Below, piece after piece: positions 46,390 to 58,549 of a DNA stretch of 64,000 nucleotides. Under the pieces are notes generated by a model. The model saw only the letters and a program-made list of their open reading frames with translations, had not been told where the DNA came from and searched no databases. Position numbers and translations under genes: made by a program. Numbering within the stretch: the first letter of the stretch is position 1; every line of letters starts with the position of its first letter. The DNA is from Homarus americanus. Its lineage: Eukaryota > Arthropoda > Malacostraca > Decapoda > Nephropidae. The stretch lies in assembly GCF_018991925.1 (NCBI RefSeq), contig NW_024748870.1:203007-267006 (forward strand), given 5' to 3'.

Positions 46390-46831
46390 TGTGGGGTATG
46401 AGATTGTTTTGTTCTCACTCAGGATGGAATGGAGAAAGGAAACTCACAATGTGCTCTCTATATACATGTTGTATTGGATGTACAATGCAGCTTGGTGCTG
46501 GGAAGGCAGCATGGTTACAAGCGTGATGTAGAGAGAGCTGGCTGGTGAGGACGCTCAGAGAAGGACAGCTTGTGGGTCGCCATGCTCGCCAGCGGGAGAG
46601 AGGACCGCCAGGCAGGCGGAGGTGTTGCTGGCTGGTTGGTGTAGGTAGAAAGAGAGAGATCACCACGAGGTCAGGTCTTAAATAGCGGGGGTAGGCGTGG
46701 CTTAGCAGTTGACCCCCGCTCCGTGGTGTATGGCGGCGCTGGTTGACCTAGACCACGAGGCATACACTGGGGAATTGGTGGGGTCGGCTAGGCAGCGACA
46801 AACAGCGTTTGTAGGGGAGAATTCCACTACA
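46390..46831 (-). repeat. LTR (5' relative to the minus-strand element)
   Basis: It has TG...CA ends in the minus orientation (starting TGTAGTGGAATTC, complement of 46819-46831). A primer-binding-site-like sequence lies next to it at 46370-46389. Confidence 0.65.
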
Positions 46832-47538
46832 CTGCCTATCTACCTATTGGACAAACTAAAATCGTTCCGGACCACAGAATGCCGGACTAGAGAGGTACAA
46901 CCTGTACACCTAATCTATATAAATGCAGATACACCTTGTCTATATAAATGCAGATACACCTAATCTATAGAAATGGAGATACACCTAATCTATAAAAGTG
47001 CAGATACACCTAATCTATATAAATGTTGATACACCTAATCTATTTAAATGCAGATACACCTAATCTATATAAATGGAGATACCTAATCTATATAGATGTT
47101 GATACACCTAATATATATAAATGCAGATACACCTAATCTATATAAATGCAGATACACCTAATGTATAGAAATGGAGATACACCTAATCTATAAAAGTGCA
47201 GATACACCTAATCTATATAAATGTTGATACAACAAATCTATGTAAATGCAGATACACCTAATCTATTTAAATGCAGATACACCTAATCTATATAATGGAG
47301 ACACAACTAATCTATATAAAGGGAGATACAACTAATCTATATAAATGCAGATACACCTAATCTATATAAATGGAGATACCTAATCTATATAAATGTTGAT
47401 ACACCTAATCTGTATAAATGCAGATACACCTAATCTATATAAATGCATAAACACCTCCTCTATATAAATGCAGATACAACTAATGTATATAAATGCAAAT
47501 ACACCTAATCTATATAAAAGCAGATACACCTAATCTTT

Positions 47539-48398
47539 CTTGATAAAATCACACGGGCAGGATGCAAATACATTACAGGAGGATCTAAATAAACTGCAGG
47601 GGTGGTCTGAAAAATGGCAAATGAAATTCAACACCAGCAAGTGCAGCGTACTTAATATTGGAAGAACAAATACTTATAATGTATACAGCCTTAACAACAT
47701 CAACCTAGAGAAGTCGACTTGTGAAAGAGACCTAGGTACTTTTAGTTCTAATCTAAAGGTCATGTAGAAAATGTGTATCATCATGTTCAAATAAGGCAAG
47801 AGTATTGGGTTTATATCTGAAGTGTGGCAACAAGAGTGCAGAGGTCTTATTAGTAACCATATCTTGCGCTTAGTCAGGTCGCACTGATTATTATGCGTTC
47901 AGCTTTTGGTGCCCTATTATAGAATGGATATAAATCACTAGAGTCGGTGCAGCGAAGAATGACAAAAATGATTCCGGGACTTAGAAACCTTCCATATCAG
48001 GATAGGTTAAAGAAACTTAATTTGCATTCCCTAGAAAGACGAAGAGTGCGGGGAGATATGATAGAAGTTTTTAAGTGGGTGAAAGGAATCAATAAAGGGG
48101 ATATAGAAAAAGTTCTTATAATATCCGAGCAGGATAGGACTCGGAGCAACGGATTCAAGTTGGATAAGTTTAGGTTTAGGAGGGAGATAGGAAGAAACTG
48201 GTTCACAAATAGGGTGGTGGACGAGTGGAACAAGCTTAGCAACTTTGTAGAAAGTGCGAGAACCCTGGAAAGTTTCAAAAGGAGGCTGGATAGATTCATG
48301 GATGATAGAGAGTGGTAGTAACTCTGGACAGGAGCTGCCATGCACAGGCCAACCGGCCTATTGCAGACTCCTTATTTTTTTATGTTCTTATGTAAACA
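47539..48398 (+). mobile_element. 5'-truncated LINE (CR1-like) with RT C-terminus, inserted in the satellite
   Basis: The 47540-47767 frame has DLNKLQGWSEKWQMKFNTSK and STCERDLGTF, and the 47947-48318 frame has QRRMTKMIPGLRNLPYQDRL, LHSLERRRVRGDMIEVFKWV, NWFTNRVVDEWNKLS and ESFKRRLDRFM. This is the C-terminal third of a CR1-type reverse transcriptase. Stops and shifts separate the frames at 47768-47946. The 3' end has a short untranslated part ending in TTATGTTCTTATGT. The left junction abuts satellite repeats directly. Confidence 0.85.
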
Positions 48399-48601
48399 AC
48401 GGAGCACCTTAGCTTTCGTCTTTATTCAAGACATCTTCAGAGGGAACTGGATTACATGGACAGAGAGAGGCTTAAATATACAGGGTGACCTTAAAAACAT
48501 GAGGTTATGACCTGACACACCAACACACATGTAGAGGATCTTAAGACAAGGGGGGTGACGTGACTACACAGGTCAGGTCAAAAATAAGGGACCCACTAAA
48601 T
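48399..48601 (-). repeat. Third copy of the 3' repeat seen at 23955-24315
   Basis: It shares TTTATTCAAGACATCTTCAG and related phrases. It is placed directly after the LINE end, before satellite resumes. Confidence 0.55.
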
Positions 48602-49336
48602 AACTATATAAATGCAGATACACCTAATCGAAATAGATGCAGATACACCTATCTATATGAACGCAGAAACACCTACTCTATATAAATGGAGTTACACCTA
48701 ATTTATATAAATGCAGATATAGCTAATCAACATAAATGCAGATACACCTATCTATATAAATGCAAAAACACCTAATCTATATAAATGCAGATACACCTAA
48801 TCTATAAAAAGAAGATACACCTACTCTATAAAAATGCATATACACCTAATCTACATAAATGCAGATACACCTAATGTATATAAATGCAGAAAGACCTAAT
48901 CTATTTAAATGCAGATAAACCTCATCTACATAATGCAGATAGAACTAATCTATTATATGCAGATAAACCTAATCTATATAAATGCAGATACACCTAATCT
49001 ATATAAATGCAGATACACCTAATCAAAATTAGTGCAGATACACCTGATCTACATAAATGATGATACACCATACTCTATATAAATGAAGATACACCTAACT
49101 TATATAAATGCAGAAACAACTAATCTATATAAATGCAGATACACCTAAAATATGTAAATGCAAATAAACCTAATCTCTATAAATGCAATTACAGCTAATC
49201 CATGCAAATGCAGATACACATTAATCTATATACATGCAGATACACCCAATCTATAAAAATGCAGATACACCTAATCTATATAAATGCAGATACACCTTAT
49301 CTATATAAATAGTGATACACCTAATCTATATAAATG

Positions 49337-49436
49337 NNNNNNNNNNNNNNNNNNNNNNNNNNNNNNNNNNNNNNNNNNNNNNNNNNNNNNNNNNNNNNNN
49401 NNNNNNNNNNNNNNNNNNNNNNNNNNNNNNNNNNNN
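49337..49436. other. Assembly gap of 100 N
   Basis: A placeholder-sized gap joins the 25-bp satellite to a family D element. Confidence 0.95.
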
Positions 49437-50159
49437 ATTTTCCCCAAAGCTTCTGGTAGGAGGGAAGGTGGGGGGTGGGGGGTACGGAGGGAGGGGGACT
49501 GGACTCAGCTAGGGCGGAGTATTTTGATTGACAGATAGTGTCCTTGAAGAATATTTCTTTGTTTATTTACTGGAAGATATATGTTTTAGCTCATAAAAAT
49601 TCATACAAATTACCCAGCCAGAATATAATTTACATTGCTGAATTTTACAATATGATGATCATTTTGAATATAAACATCATGATTTTTAAATTTTAGATCT
49701 ACTGTAATAATTTGTTTACACAAAGTAAATATTTTATCCTTTGTGCAGAATATATGAAGTTTACATTCAAAAATACTCGACCCGTATAGAATCCAGAAAT
49801 GTCAATTATATTATCCTATCTTTAGTCTATAAAGTATTTATTACTAAATGTTAAAATTCCAGTGTTTTCACCAATATTTCTCAGAGAGGTAGGGAGCTAG
49901 AGCTGGGAAGAGGGGGATTTGGGTCCATTATTTGAATGGAGTATTAACTCATGTACTGTATTTCTCCAAATATTAATTGTGTGAGCATACCATCATAAAA
50001 TTTATATATTACAACATAGGTATTGTGTCGGAAAAGTGAGTTTGGGGGTCGGACCAGTCTCTATTGGAATTAATCCCATATGTTCTGTTGTTCACTTTAC
50101 GCTGGTTACTTTCCATGTACCCTGTGGGTTCAGTTGACCGCAGAATCGGAGTACTACTG
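49437..50159. mobile_element. Family D element, right part
   Basis: Satellite monomer sequence (49580-49850) is followed by the family's right subterminal region (GTTTGGGGGTCGGACCAGTC about 50040) and terminus near 50159 ending GTACTACTGT. The left end is hidden by the gap. The G-rich run GGGGGGTGGGGGGTACGGAG at 49470-49490 is typical of the unit. Confidence 0.8.
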
Positions 50160-52453
50160 TATATTTGCAATAGACATAACAATTCTATAATCAGAATCAT
50201 TTAGTACATGTATTATGCAGGTTTGTTCCACGGTAAAAATCTTTTGAACAACGGAAGAAAGCGAACGCTATTGTTTTCGGGCTATGATTTTATCCCACTT
50301 TCACTTGCACACGTGACGTCATTTCAGCAAAATATTACATTTTCATATTTATTTCTGAGAATATATCTATTCAGTCGCTAAGGTAAAGTGATGTAATATT
50401 TTAATGAAAAATACCTGGTATTTAGAAATACCGTATCGTGAGGTTTCTTTTGTTTCCAAATTAAATTCACAAAGATTGATGTTTCAAAATGTAATGAACA
50501 AAATTTATGTACAGTATCTATAAACAAACTTAAAAATGAATACTTATGTTTTACATCGCCCTGCATACTGGCACATGCATTTGGTTACTTTGGGCTTGTT
50601 ATGATGACGCAAGAGATCTGCTCCTCAAGTAACTGTACCCATCTTACAGCTGGTGGTGCGCGAAAGGCCAGCTTTCATTGTTTACTGGTAGTTACTGGTA
50701 AATATTTTCAACCTAACGCATGTATTCCCCTGCTTAGAGGTCGCACCCCCACTTGCCAAATAATTTGGTCTTAAAAACTTGAACTACACACAGGTATACA
50801 GTATACGGTAAATATGACATGGGAGGCCAGGGTTTTTTGAGGGGGGGGCAGCAAAGTACACGATTTTAACATTTACAGGCATCTCTACATACTAACCCCC
50901 GTATGTTAAGGGCCGACTGTACATTTTTGTACATTAAGTAAAATGTAATCTCCCGTCAGCAAATGTTATTCACGGATTTTGTGATTCGCGATCATTTTGG
51001 AAAAACCTAACTCCCACAAATTTGAAGGCCATGCTGTATTATAACAGGCTATTCTAGTGATCGACATCTACACAGAAACGGTATACCGCAGGCAAGTGCA
51101 AGTGTTACAAGCCCACGCCTTGCCTTTCAGTACACAGGTGATGCCAAATTCCACCAACATTGCCCGACAAAGTACCTGTACAAGAGAGAGAGTGAAGCAA
51201 CATTCCAGAGTGAAAAAGAAAGGAAGAGAGATTATCAACCAAAAGGAGAGTTAATAAGACGAATTGTCTTGATTCCACCCTATTTAACTATTGTTAGATT
51301 AAGAAGAAGAACCACCCCAGATATGAGAGCAGTACCTGGGTTAGGACGAATGAATCCTTATAAACTTGAAGCAACTGTTCAGGAGGAAGAAGCTTGGCAT
51401 CTGTACAGGATTCCCAGCTTTGGGAGGCAGTTTTAGTAACAAAGATGGATGTGTGGCTTCCATGACATATTAGAGGAAATGGTGAAGCCTAGCATATCTA
51501 TTTGTAAATTGATAGAATGATTGCATCCTTAAATGTAATTTGTGGGAGATTATCTGGAAAGTGTATATGGTAAATACTGCATTTTATTACTTTTGGTTCT
51601 CAACCAAGTTTCTACCTCCCTCATTCAGAGATGCTGCATAGATGTGCATTGATAGATGAAATGATATCAGCTTTAGAAACAGATTTAGTTTTGGAGAATT
51701 AGGGGGAAGACAAAAATGTGAAGAGAGAATCATTACAAGTAACGTGAAGAATGGATAAAATTAGTCGAGGTGAAGTAAATCAATATAAAAAGAAGGAAGA
51801 GAGCAGGTAAAAGAACAGAACCTTGTGGGGGCAATTAAGATATACAGTACAGTGGTCCCTTGGTTAATCTAACGGTTCATTAACGACTACTCCCATAAGG
51901 ATCTTCAATTTGCTAATCAACAAAACTTCGACAATCTAGTAAACACTTACAAAACACGCTTATTGTGAGCATCAGCTGATCAGCTGATGGGCTAGTCTGC
52001 CAATTCAGTAAATCTGCTTTCTATATTTGCATTCGTTTCCAGTGGGAGTAAATATCAAGAAAATTCTTGCTCTTAATATTTGCATTTTTATATTAATATT
52101 ATTGATCATTCTAAAATTTAGCCATCCAAGCTCTTGTCTACATAAAGTTTTTTCAACTAACATTTTGGTTCATATATAACTTATTCATTTATTTTAACTC
52201 ATTTATATGAATATAACCTATTTACATGCACACACTGTCCTATGGCAAAGCTGTACTGTACATGTAATCAAAATAATGTACAAAATAATTCCTAAAATTT
52301 CTGTCTAGGTGCAAACTATCTCATGTTTGCATTCAAATTAATCACTATCTAATAAGAATTCCAGCAATGTAAATTATGTTCTCCCGTCACTTCAATGACA
52401 TTCTTATACAAAAAAACAAAACTCAACTAAAGGACATAAATAAAAAATAAATA
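50160..52453. other. Mostly unassigned DNA with transposon fragments
   Basis: 50220-50400 is a family G internal fragment (compare 13320-13440). A terminus-like CCGTATGTTAAGGGCCGACT at 50905 resembles the complement of 25973. 51847-51960 weakly resembles family H. A plus-strand reading near 51057-51435 encodes a basic stretch (RVKKKGREIINQKE) then, in another frame, a run including LRRRTTPDMRAVPGLGRMNP. I do not recognise it. No structure supports a gene. Confidence 0.45.
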
Positions 52454-53266
52454 CAGGTAGTCTCTGCTATAACTAAGTAATTGTGTTCTTGTAAATATCG
52501 TGTTATAGAAAAATTCGCTGTAATAGAAATAACAGGGCTTATGGAGAAAATAGGGTTAGGTGCAGATTACTCTCGAATCGAAAAAATTTAGTAGTAGTTA
52601 GCCCAACACAAAGGATAGCATTGTGTCTAAAATAAATGTTACATTAATATCTAATAATGAAATCATACAGTAAATGTAACACTTTACTTGATGGGGGAGA
52701 GAAGGGTGATTTGAGGTTGATAAAATCGAGCTTCTTCAAGTGTTATATCCTCTCTTCACGAGATCATCACCGGGAATTCGTATCACCAGAACGCTTCTTG
52801 TTGATATTCGAGCGGATCCTACTACGAATATTCCTATATCGAACGGTTTTACCTATAAAATTGAGAATGCTATAACGATCGAAACTCCTACACGAACATT
52901 ATTTTTTTTTCTTCTAATTTATTGTTTTATTACAAATATTAATGATATTCTTTATTTCAGGGTTTAGATACATATTTATGCACTTTTTTACAATTTTACA
53001 ATTTTATATTATATTTTTCAGTGTTAAGTGGTTGTATTTGGGGGCCTGGAACGGATTAATCCTATAACGAACTAATGCTATAACGAACAAGGTTCTAGAA
53101 CCAATTAGATTAGTTATAGCATACTATACCACAAAATTGGAGAAATAAAGCAAAAAACGTTATATCAAACAAGGGTTTGCTATTACTACAAATATCGTTC
53201 CTAATTCATAAATCGCGTTAGAGCAAATTCGCGTTATCAAAACACGCGTTATAGCAGAACTCACTG
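52454..53266 (-). mobile_element. Family B element (copy 2) with nested MITE
   Basis: Flanked by TA, the ends match 32006-32515. The body is interrupted at about 52813-53125 by a truncated relative of the 9422-9796 MITE (CGGATCCTACTACGAATATT). It is more diverged than the two copies in the duplicated block. Confidence 0.85.
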
Positions 53267-53876
53267 TACTTCACTAGACCTTCGGCGCTAACTGTCAAAC
53301 ATGTCACTGTCACACTACCTCCTCCTCCCTCCCCCACTCCCAGCAAGGGTTTGGTGGTTTTACAGTAGGCTTTAAGTTTTTATCATATATAATATCAGAG
53401 ACTAAAGTTAGGAGAATATAATTTGCATTGCTGGAATCCTTGCAAGACAGTGAATGATTTGAATATAAACGTCATATATTTTGTACAAGAGCTAAAAAGT
53501 TTAGTACATTAGTTTATTACATTTTTGTAATGTAAAGTTTTTCAACTGTATTTTTGGGTAGATTTACATAAATTTCTTCATTTATTTTCATTCATTTACG
53601 TGTACACACCATACTATAAGAAACGTAAAAGAAATAAATGACAAGTGCAAACCTGTACTGTACATATATACTAACGATTATGGTACTAAAATTGTTATGT
53701 CTAGTGCTAATTATAGCTTGTTTATATTCAAATTAAACACTATCTTACAAGAATCCCAGCAATGTAAATTATATTCTCCCAGGTCATTTCACTGGCATTT
53801 TAAAATGAGAGAAGCTTAGTCACTTAAAGACTGTTAAATAAACACACATAGGACATCGGCTCAACTGTCAAACATA

Positions 53877-53916
<40 letters not shown>

Positions 53917-54117
53917 AGAGTTTAGGCTTACAGTTTCTATCTTATATAATATCAGACTAAATATAGGAGAATATAATATGCATTGCTGGAATCCTTGCAA
54001 GACAGCGAATAATTTGAATATAAACGTCATATATTTTGCACGAGATAAAAATTAATCACCTGTATCACATTACAGTGGTGATTTAAGAGTAAGAGTGTAT
54101 ATGTACGTATATATATA
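53267..54117. repeat. Satellite units with a (TC)n tract
   Basis: It contains paired motifs at 53405-53450 (AATATAATTTGCATTGCTGG) and 53740-53775 and another unit start at 53960. A pure (TC)n run spans 53879-53911. The part from 53675 is homologous to 28770-29200. Confidence 0.8.
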
Positions 54118-54118
54118 C

Positions 54119-54231
54119 AGTCATGCGCCGGTTAACGTCCTAGATACGTTCTTCGAAACGTGACGTTAACCGAAATGGGCATTGTCCGATCAACATATAA
54201 ACTTTGTATTTATACTTATGTGTATGTGGAA
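54119..54231. mobile_element. Left end of another TA-target MITE
   Basis: It starts CAGTCATGCGCCGGTTAACG and carries ACGTTAACCGAAATGGGC. No right terminus is seen before the Tigger element. It is absent from the equivalent position in copy A, so it arrived after, or lies outside, the duplication. Confidence 0.6.
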
Positions 54232-54233
54232 TA

Positions 54234-56902
54234 CAGTCAACCCTCACTTTACGCTGTTAATGTAACCCGCAGGGTCCCGGGGAAAGTGAGGAACGCGTAA
54301 AGTGAATAACATAACATATGGGATTAATTGAAATAGAGTCCGGGCCGACCCCCAAACTCCACTTTTTGACGACACACAACTATGTTGTAGTAAAAATTTT
54401 ATCTTAACTTTATGATGGTATGAAAAAACAAGTAATATAGAAGAGGTTAGGTTAGGAAAAATAAAGGTTAACATAGGAAAAATATAGGTTAGGTTAGGAA
54501 AACTAAAAGTTATGTTGAACACTTACGTTAGTAGAAGAGATGGAGGCTGGTTCCGAGGCAGAGGGCAGGCTACTGGCCCTCAGGTGAATCACCATTACTA
54601 GGTGCATCACCATCACTGTCACTTACAGTTGTCAGGGCTTCCCTGACAAATCCCCCAAAGTCATCTTCACTGTCACTATCACTGGCTTGGGCTGGCTGTG
54701 GTGGGTTGCGGGCGAAGAAATCTGTTATGTTTTGCTGACAGCTGGTGTTGATGTTGTCGTGATACACCTTGATGTAGGGCTCCATAGCCTGCAACAGCTG
54801 GGTAGTGAAGATTTCATACCTGTTTGCGTCAGGGTCGTCGGAAAGGAGGAGCTTGGCTTTCTCGATACACTCGATGGCACCCCTAACATTACTATGGGAT
54901 AAGTGTTGTTCTTCTTGGGATGACGCACCTCCTGCCTCTTCACTGATGTCGTCATCATCATCTACCATCTCCTCGGTAGTCACATCAGGTTCCATTATCA
55001 CCTCCAGGATGTCGTCGTTGGTGGTCTCGGAGAAGCCTGGAACTGTAACAGTCTGCGCAGCTTCTCTGGCAAGGTCCACTGCTACTGCAACAGTCTGAAC
55101 CTCACCAGTCACAGATTGACTCCTCCTCTCACCTGGTATTCCATGCAACACATGTCTCCATGCGTGACGAATTGTAGCAATAGACAGCTGATCCCATGAC
55201 TCCACCAAGAAGTCCACAGCTTTCTTGATGTTAAATACTCTCCAGAATTGTTTGAACAGTATATTTTGCTGTGCCAACTGTTGATCCTCATCTTCTTCGC
55301 TCTTGCTATCGGTGGTGGTGTCACTCAGGTTACGCAACTCTTCCCTGGTGTTGGTGTAGTCATTCAGGAGTTTGAATTTTTTCGTAGAGAATGCAGCTTT
55401 TACATTACAGATTAACTCTTGGTCCATGGGCTGTAATATAGACGTAGTGTTGGGAGGAAGGAAGACCACTTTTACGTTGGGGTGACGATCTAACAGTAGG
55501 GGCGAGTGTCCTGGTGCGTTGTCCAGCAGCAACAAAATCTTGAATGGCACATTCTGCCGCTCACAGAATTTCTTTACATCGGGAACAAAACGGTCATCAA
55601 ACCAGGAGAGGGACAGTGTAGAGAACATCCACGCCTTATGTGCGGTCAGCCAGTGGACATTTAGCTTGGTCATGTCCATGGTTTTGTAGGCGTGCGGCTT
55701 GCGTGCTGTTTGGATCACCGATAACTTGAGCTTACTGGTTCCGGAGGCATTGGTGGTAAACAGGACGGTGATGCGTTCCTTTTGCATCTTCTGGCCCCGA
55801 ATCTTGCTGGCATTCTTTACAACAAAGGACTTGGAAGGTAGCTTTTTCCAGAAAAGACCAGATTCGTCCATGTTAAACACCTGGTCGTCACTGTACTGTC
55901 CTTCCTCCATAATCTCACGTAAAAACGGAGGAAATTCCCTAGCCGCAGCACGGTCAGCACTCGCTTCTTCACCACCAATGTTTATATTGGTGATCTTGTT
56001 CCGGATCTTAAACCTCTGTAACCACCCAGAGGAAGCATTAAAGGGTTTGGGCTCTGTAATTCCCATCTTTCGTGCCACTGCGATGTACAGTTCACGTGCG
56101 TACTCCTTAACAGAGCGCGTGTCGACCGCCATGTTCCGTCGCGCCTGACGCACCAAGTACCTCAAGTAATTTTTCTGTCTTGAGAAGCACCTGGTTGTGA
56201 AAATACTTGATCATAGAAGCACCTGTAGACTTTGTGATCTTCATGTGCTCCTTTATCTTGGCTGCATCCTTCTTTATTGTTTGAATCGTAGATTCATTCA
56301 CACCATGCTGGCGCGCCAAATCAACCTGTCTTGGATGATGGTATACTTCACCTCGTAGCTTAAGGAACGTCGTGTCTTCTTTGGCTTAGTGCCGCTGGGT
56401 CCAGGTAAGGAAAGGTTTCTCTCTGGGGGTGGTGGTCCAGCGGAAGCCATTTTAGAGAACAATGGATGCACGTTTACACGGTCTGGCGTGGAGGGATGAA
56501 ACTGGCGCGGCTAGGTCAAGGATCGTCTTTCCTCCCTCCCTCCCTCCCCTGGATGGACACGTCATAATACTTTAAGCCAATTACAGCTAACAGCAGAGGG
56601 GGGTAGGGATGCATGGCCAATCACAGTCCGATACATCATATGACGTCAGTGATAACGCAACAAAGACACACACTGCGCAACCTTACCGTGCAGCTTGCCC
56701 AAGCGGAGGGAGGAGGAGGGAGAGGCGAGGAGCACAGGCAGGCGGGTGGCGGGTGGGGCGAATCTAAAAATAGCGTCGCGCCGGACACTCTCCGCGTAAT
56801 GGGGTTTACGCACCGCGTAATGTGAGCACGTTAGGTTCTGGCAAGGCACCTCGTTAACGTGGAAACGCGGAATGTGGGACCGCGTAAAGTGAGGGTTGAC
56901 TG
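54234..56902 (-). mobile_element. Tigger-like (family C) transposon, second copy
   Basis: It is complete with both termini and TA on each side (54232-54233, 56903-56904). It is shorter than copy A, including an 18-bp deletion near 54541. It shares with copy A the same disruption of the transposase start. Confidence 0.95.
54570..56319 (-). pseudogene. Tigger-like transposase, frameshifted copy
   Basis: It is the equivalent of 29662-31413, but two bases are missing near 56163 (CCTCAAGTAATT against CCTCACAAGTAATT). This splits it into frames 54570-56165 (531 codons) and 56107-56319 (70 codons). The three catalytic Asp motifs (MDESGLFWK, LLLDNAPGH, SILQPMDQ) are intact in the 531-codon part. About ten residue differences from copy A are concentrated towards the C-terminus. 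It cannot make the full protein. Confidence 0.9.
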
Positions 56903-56911
56903 TACTATATA

Positions 56912-57421
56912 CAGGTAGTTCTGCTATAACGCGATAATTGTGTTCTTGTAAAATATCGTGTTATAGAAAATCGCGTAATAGAAATAACAGGGCTTATGGA
57001 GAAAATAGGGTTAGGTGCAGATTATTCGAAATCGAAAAAATTTAGTAGTTAGCCTAACACAAAGGTTAGCACAGTCTAAATAAATGTTACATTCATATCT
57101 AATAATGAAATCATACAGTAAATGTAACACTTTACTTGATGGGGGAGAAGGGTGATTTTGAGGTTGATAAGATCGAGCTTCTCTTCAAGTGTTATATCCT
57201 TTCTTTTATGATCATCACCGGGAATTCTATCACCAGAACGCTTCTTGTTGATATTCTTCTTTACCATATTCACAGTTAATACCACAAAATTGGAGAAATA
57301 GTAAGCAAAAATCGCGTTATAGCAAACAAGCGTTTGCGTTATACAAATATCGTTCCTAATTCATAAATCATGTTAGAGCAAATTCGCGTTATCAAAACAC
57401 GCGTTATAGCAGAACTCACTG
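56912..57421 (-). mobile_element. Family B MITE, duplicate of 32006-32515
   Basis: It has the same 510 bp, termini and flanking TA. The N-terminal transposase fragment (57076-57285) is identical by eye. Confidence 0.9.
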
Positions 57422-57423
57422 TA

Positions 57424-58549
57424 CTTACATATACACTTTTACTCTTAAATCACTACTGTAATGTGATACAGGTGATTAATTTTTATCTCTTGTGCAAAAT
57501 ACATGACATTTGTATTAAAATTATTCACTGTTTTACAAGGATTCCAGCAACGCCGGGCAGATGGGTGAGAGAGAGGGTGGGAGCGAGTGAGGGGGCGTGG
57601 GGGGAGGGGAGTAGTACGTTTGACAGTTGGCACAGGCCCAGGTCTAACGCGTGTATATTTATCTGTTCTTAAGTTACTAAGCTTCTCTCTTATATAAAGC
57701 CAGTGAAATGACCTGGGTGAATATAATTAACATTGCTGCGATTCTTGTAACATATTGATTAATTTGAATATAAACATGCTATAATTTGCACTAGACAAAA
57801 CAATTTTAGTACCGTAATCAAATTAGTACATGTGCGCTCCAGTTTTGTACTAAGGTCATTTATTTCTATTACATTTCTTTTAGTATAGTGTGTGCATGTA
57901 AATGGATGAAAATAAATGAAGAAATCTATGTAAATCTACCCAAAAATACAGTTGAAAAACTTTTTTATAAAATGTACTACAGTACTGTACACAAATGAAC
58001 AAAAAAATTTTATCTCGAGCAAAATATATGACATTTTTATTCAAATTATTGGCTGTCTTGCAAGGATTCCAGCAATGCAAATTATAATCTCCTAACTTTA
58101 GTCTGAGATATTATATAAGATAAAAACTGTAAGCCTAAAAGGCTGGGGGGGGGGATGGGGGGAGGGACTGACGGAGCCAGCCAGTCAGCGAGGGTTGAGG
58201 TGATAAGTTTGAGCCGAAGGTCTCTGTGTGTTTATTTAGCTGTCCTACTAAGCTTCTCTCATTTTAAAATGCCAGTGAAATGACCTGGGAGAATATAATT
58301 AACATTCTTGGGATTCTTGTAAGATACTGATTAATTTGAATATAAACATGTATAATTCGCACTAGACATAACAATTTTAGTACCGTAATCAAATTAGTAC
58401 ATGTGCACTCCAGCTTTGCACTAAGGTCATTTATTTCTTTTACGTTTCTTTTAGTATGGTGTGTGCATGTAAATGGATGAAAATAAATGAAGAAATTATG
58501 TAAATCTATCCTAAAATACAGTTGAAAAACTTTTTTATAAAATGTACTA
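57424..58549. repeat. Satellite units, duplicate of 32518-33648
   Basis: It has the same 576-bp-spaced units, with a few small indels relative to copy A (for example a shorter G-run near 58190). Confidence 0.9.

Larger units (their letters stand above)
45261..46831 (-). mobile_element. Small LTR element without pol (TRIM/LARD-like)
   Basis: Two direct repeats, about 45261-45693 and 46390-46831, share GGGGTATGAGATTGTTTTGT, AGGACGCTCAGAGAAGGACA and TAAATAGCGGGGGTAGGCGT. Read on the minus strand, each repeat starts near TG and ends ACCCCACA. The 46390 copy is followed by AATGGTGACCCCCGGAGATT, a plausible primer binding site. The interior of about 700 bp has no protease, RT or integrase. No matching target duplication was found, so a deletion at one end is likely. 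Confidence 0.7.
44549..46904. mobile_element. Family E Tigger-like element carrying a nested LTR element
   Basis: It is flanked by TA (44547-44548, 46905-46906), with both 23-bp termini. The left part matches the family to about 45235. The right 70 bp matches from CTGCCTATCTACCTATTGGA (46832). The DNA in between is the LTR element at 45261-46831, so that insertion replaced or interrupted the family's right half. Confidence 0.85.
42118..49336 (+). repeat. 25-bp satellite array, interrupted by insertions
   Basis: The unit CCTAATCTATATAAATGCAG plus ATACA occurs with point and indel variation in blocks at 42118-42582, 43226-44233, 44401-44548, 46905-47538 and 48602-49336. It runs into a gap at 49337. 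The blocks total about 3 kb, and non-satellite insertions fill the remainder. No spacers or protein coding. The array begins exactly where the DIRS element is truncated. Confidence 0.95.

Noticed and set aside
51057..51435. Possible host exon
   Set aside because: Frame changes within a short distance and no recognised domain. Evidence is too thin.
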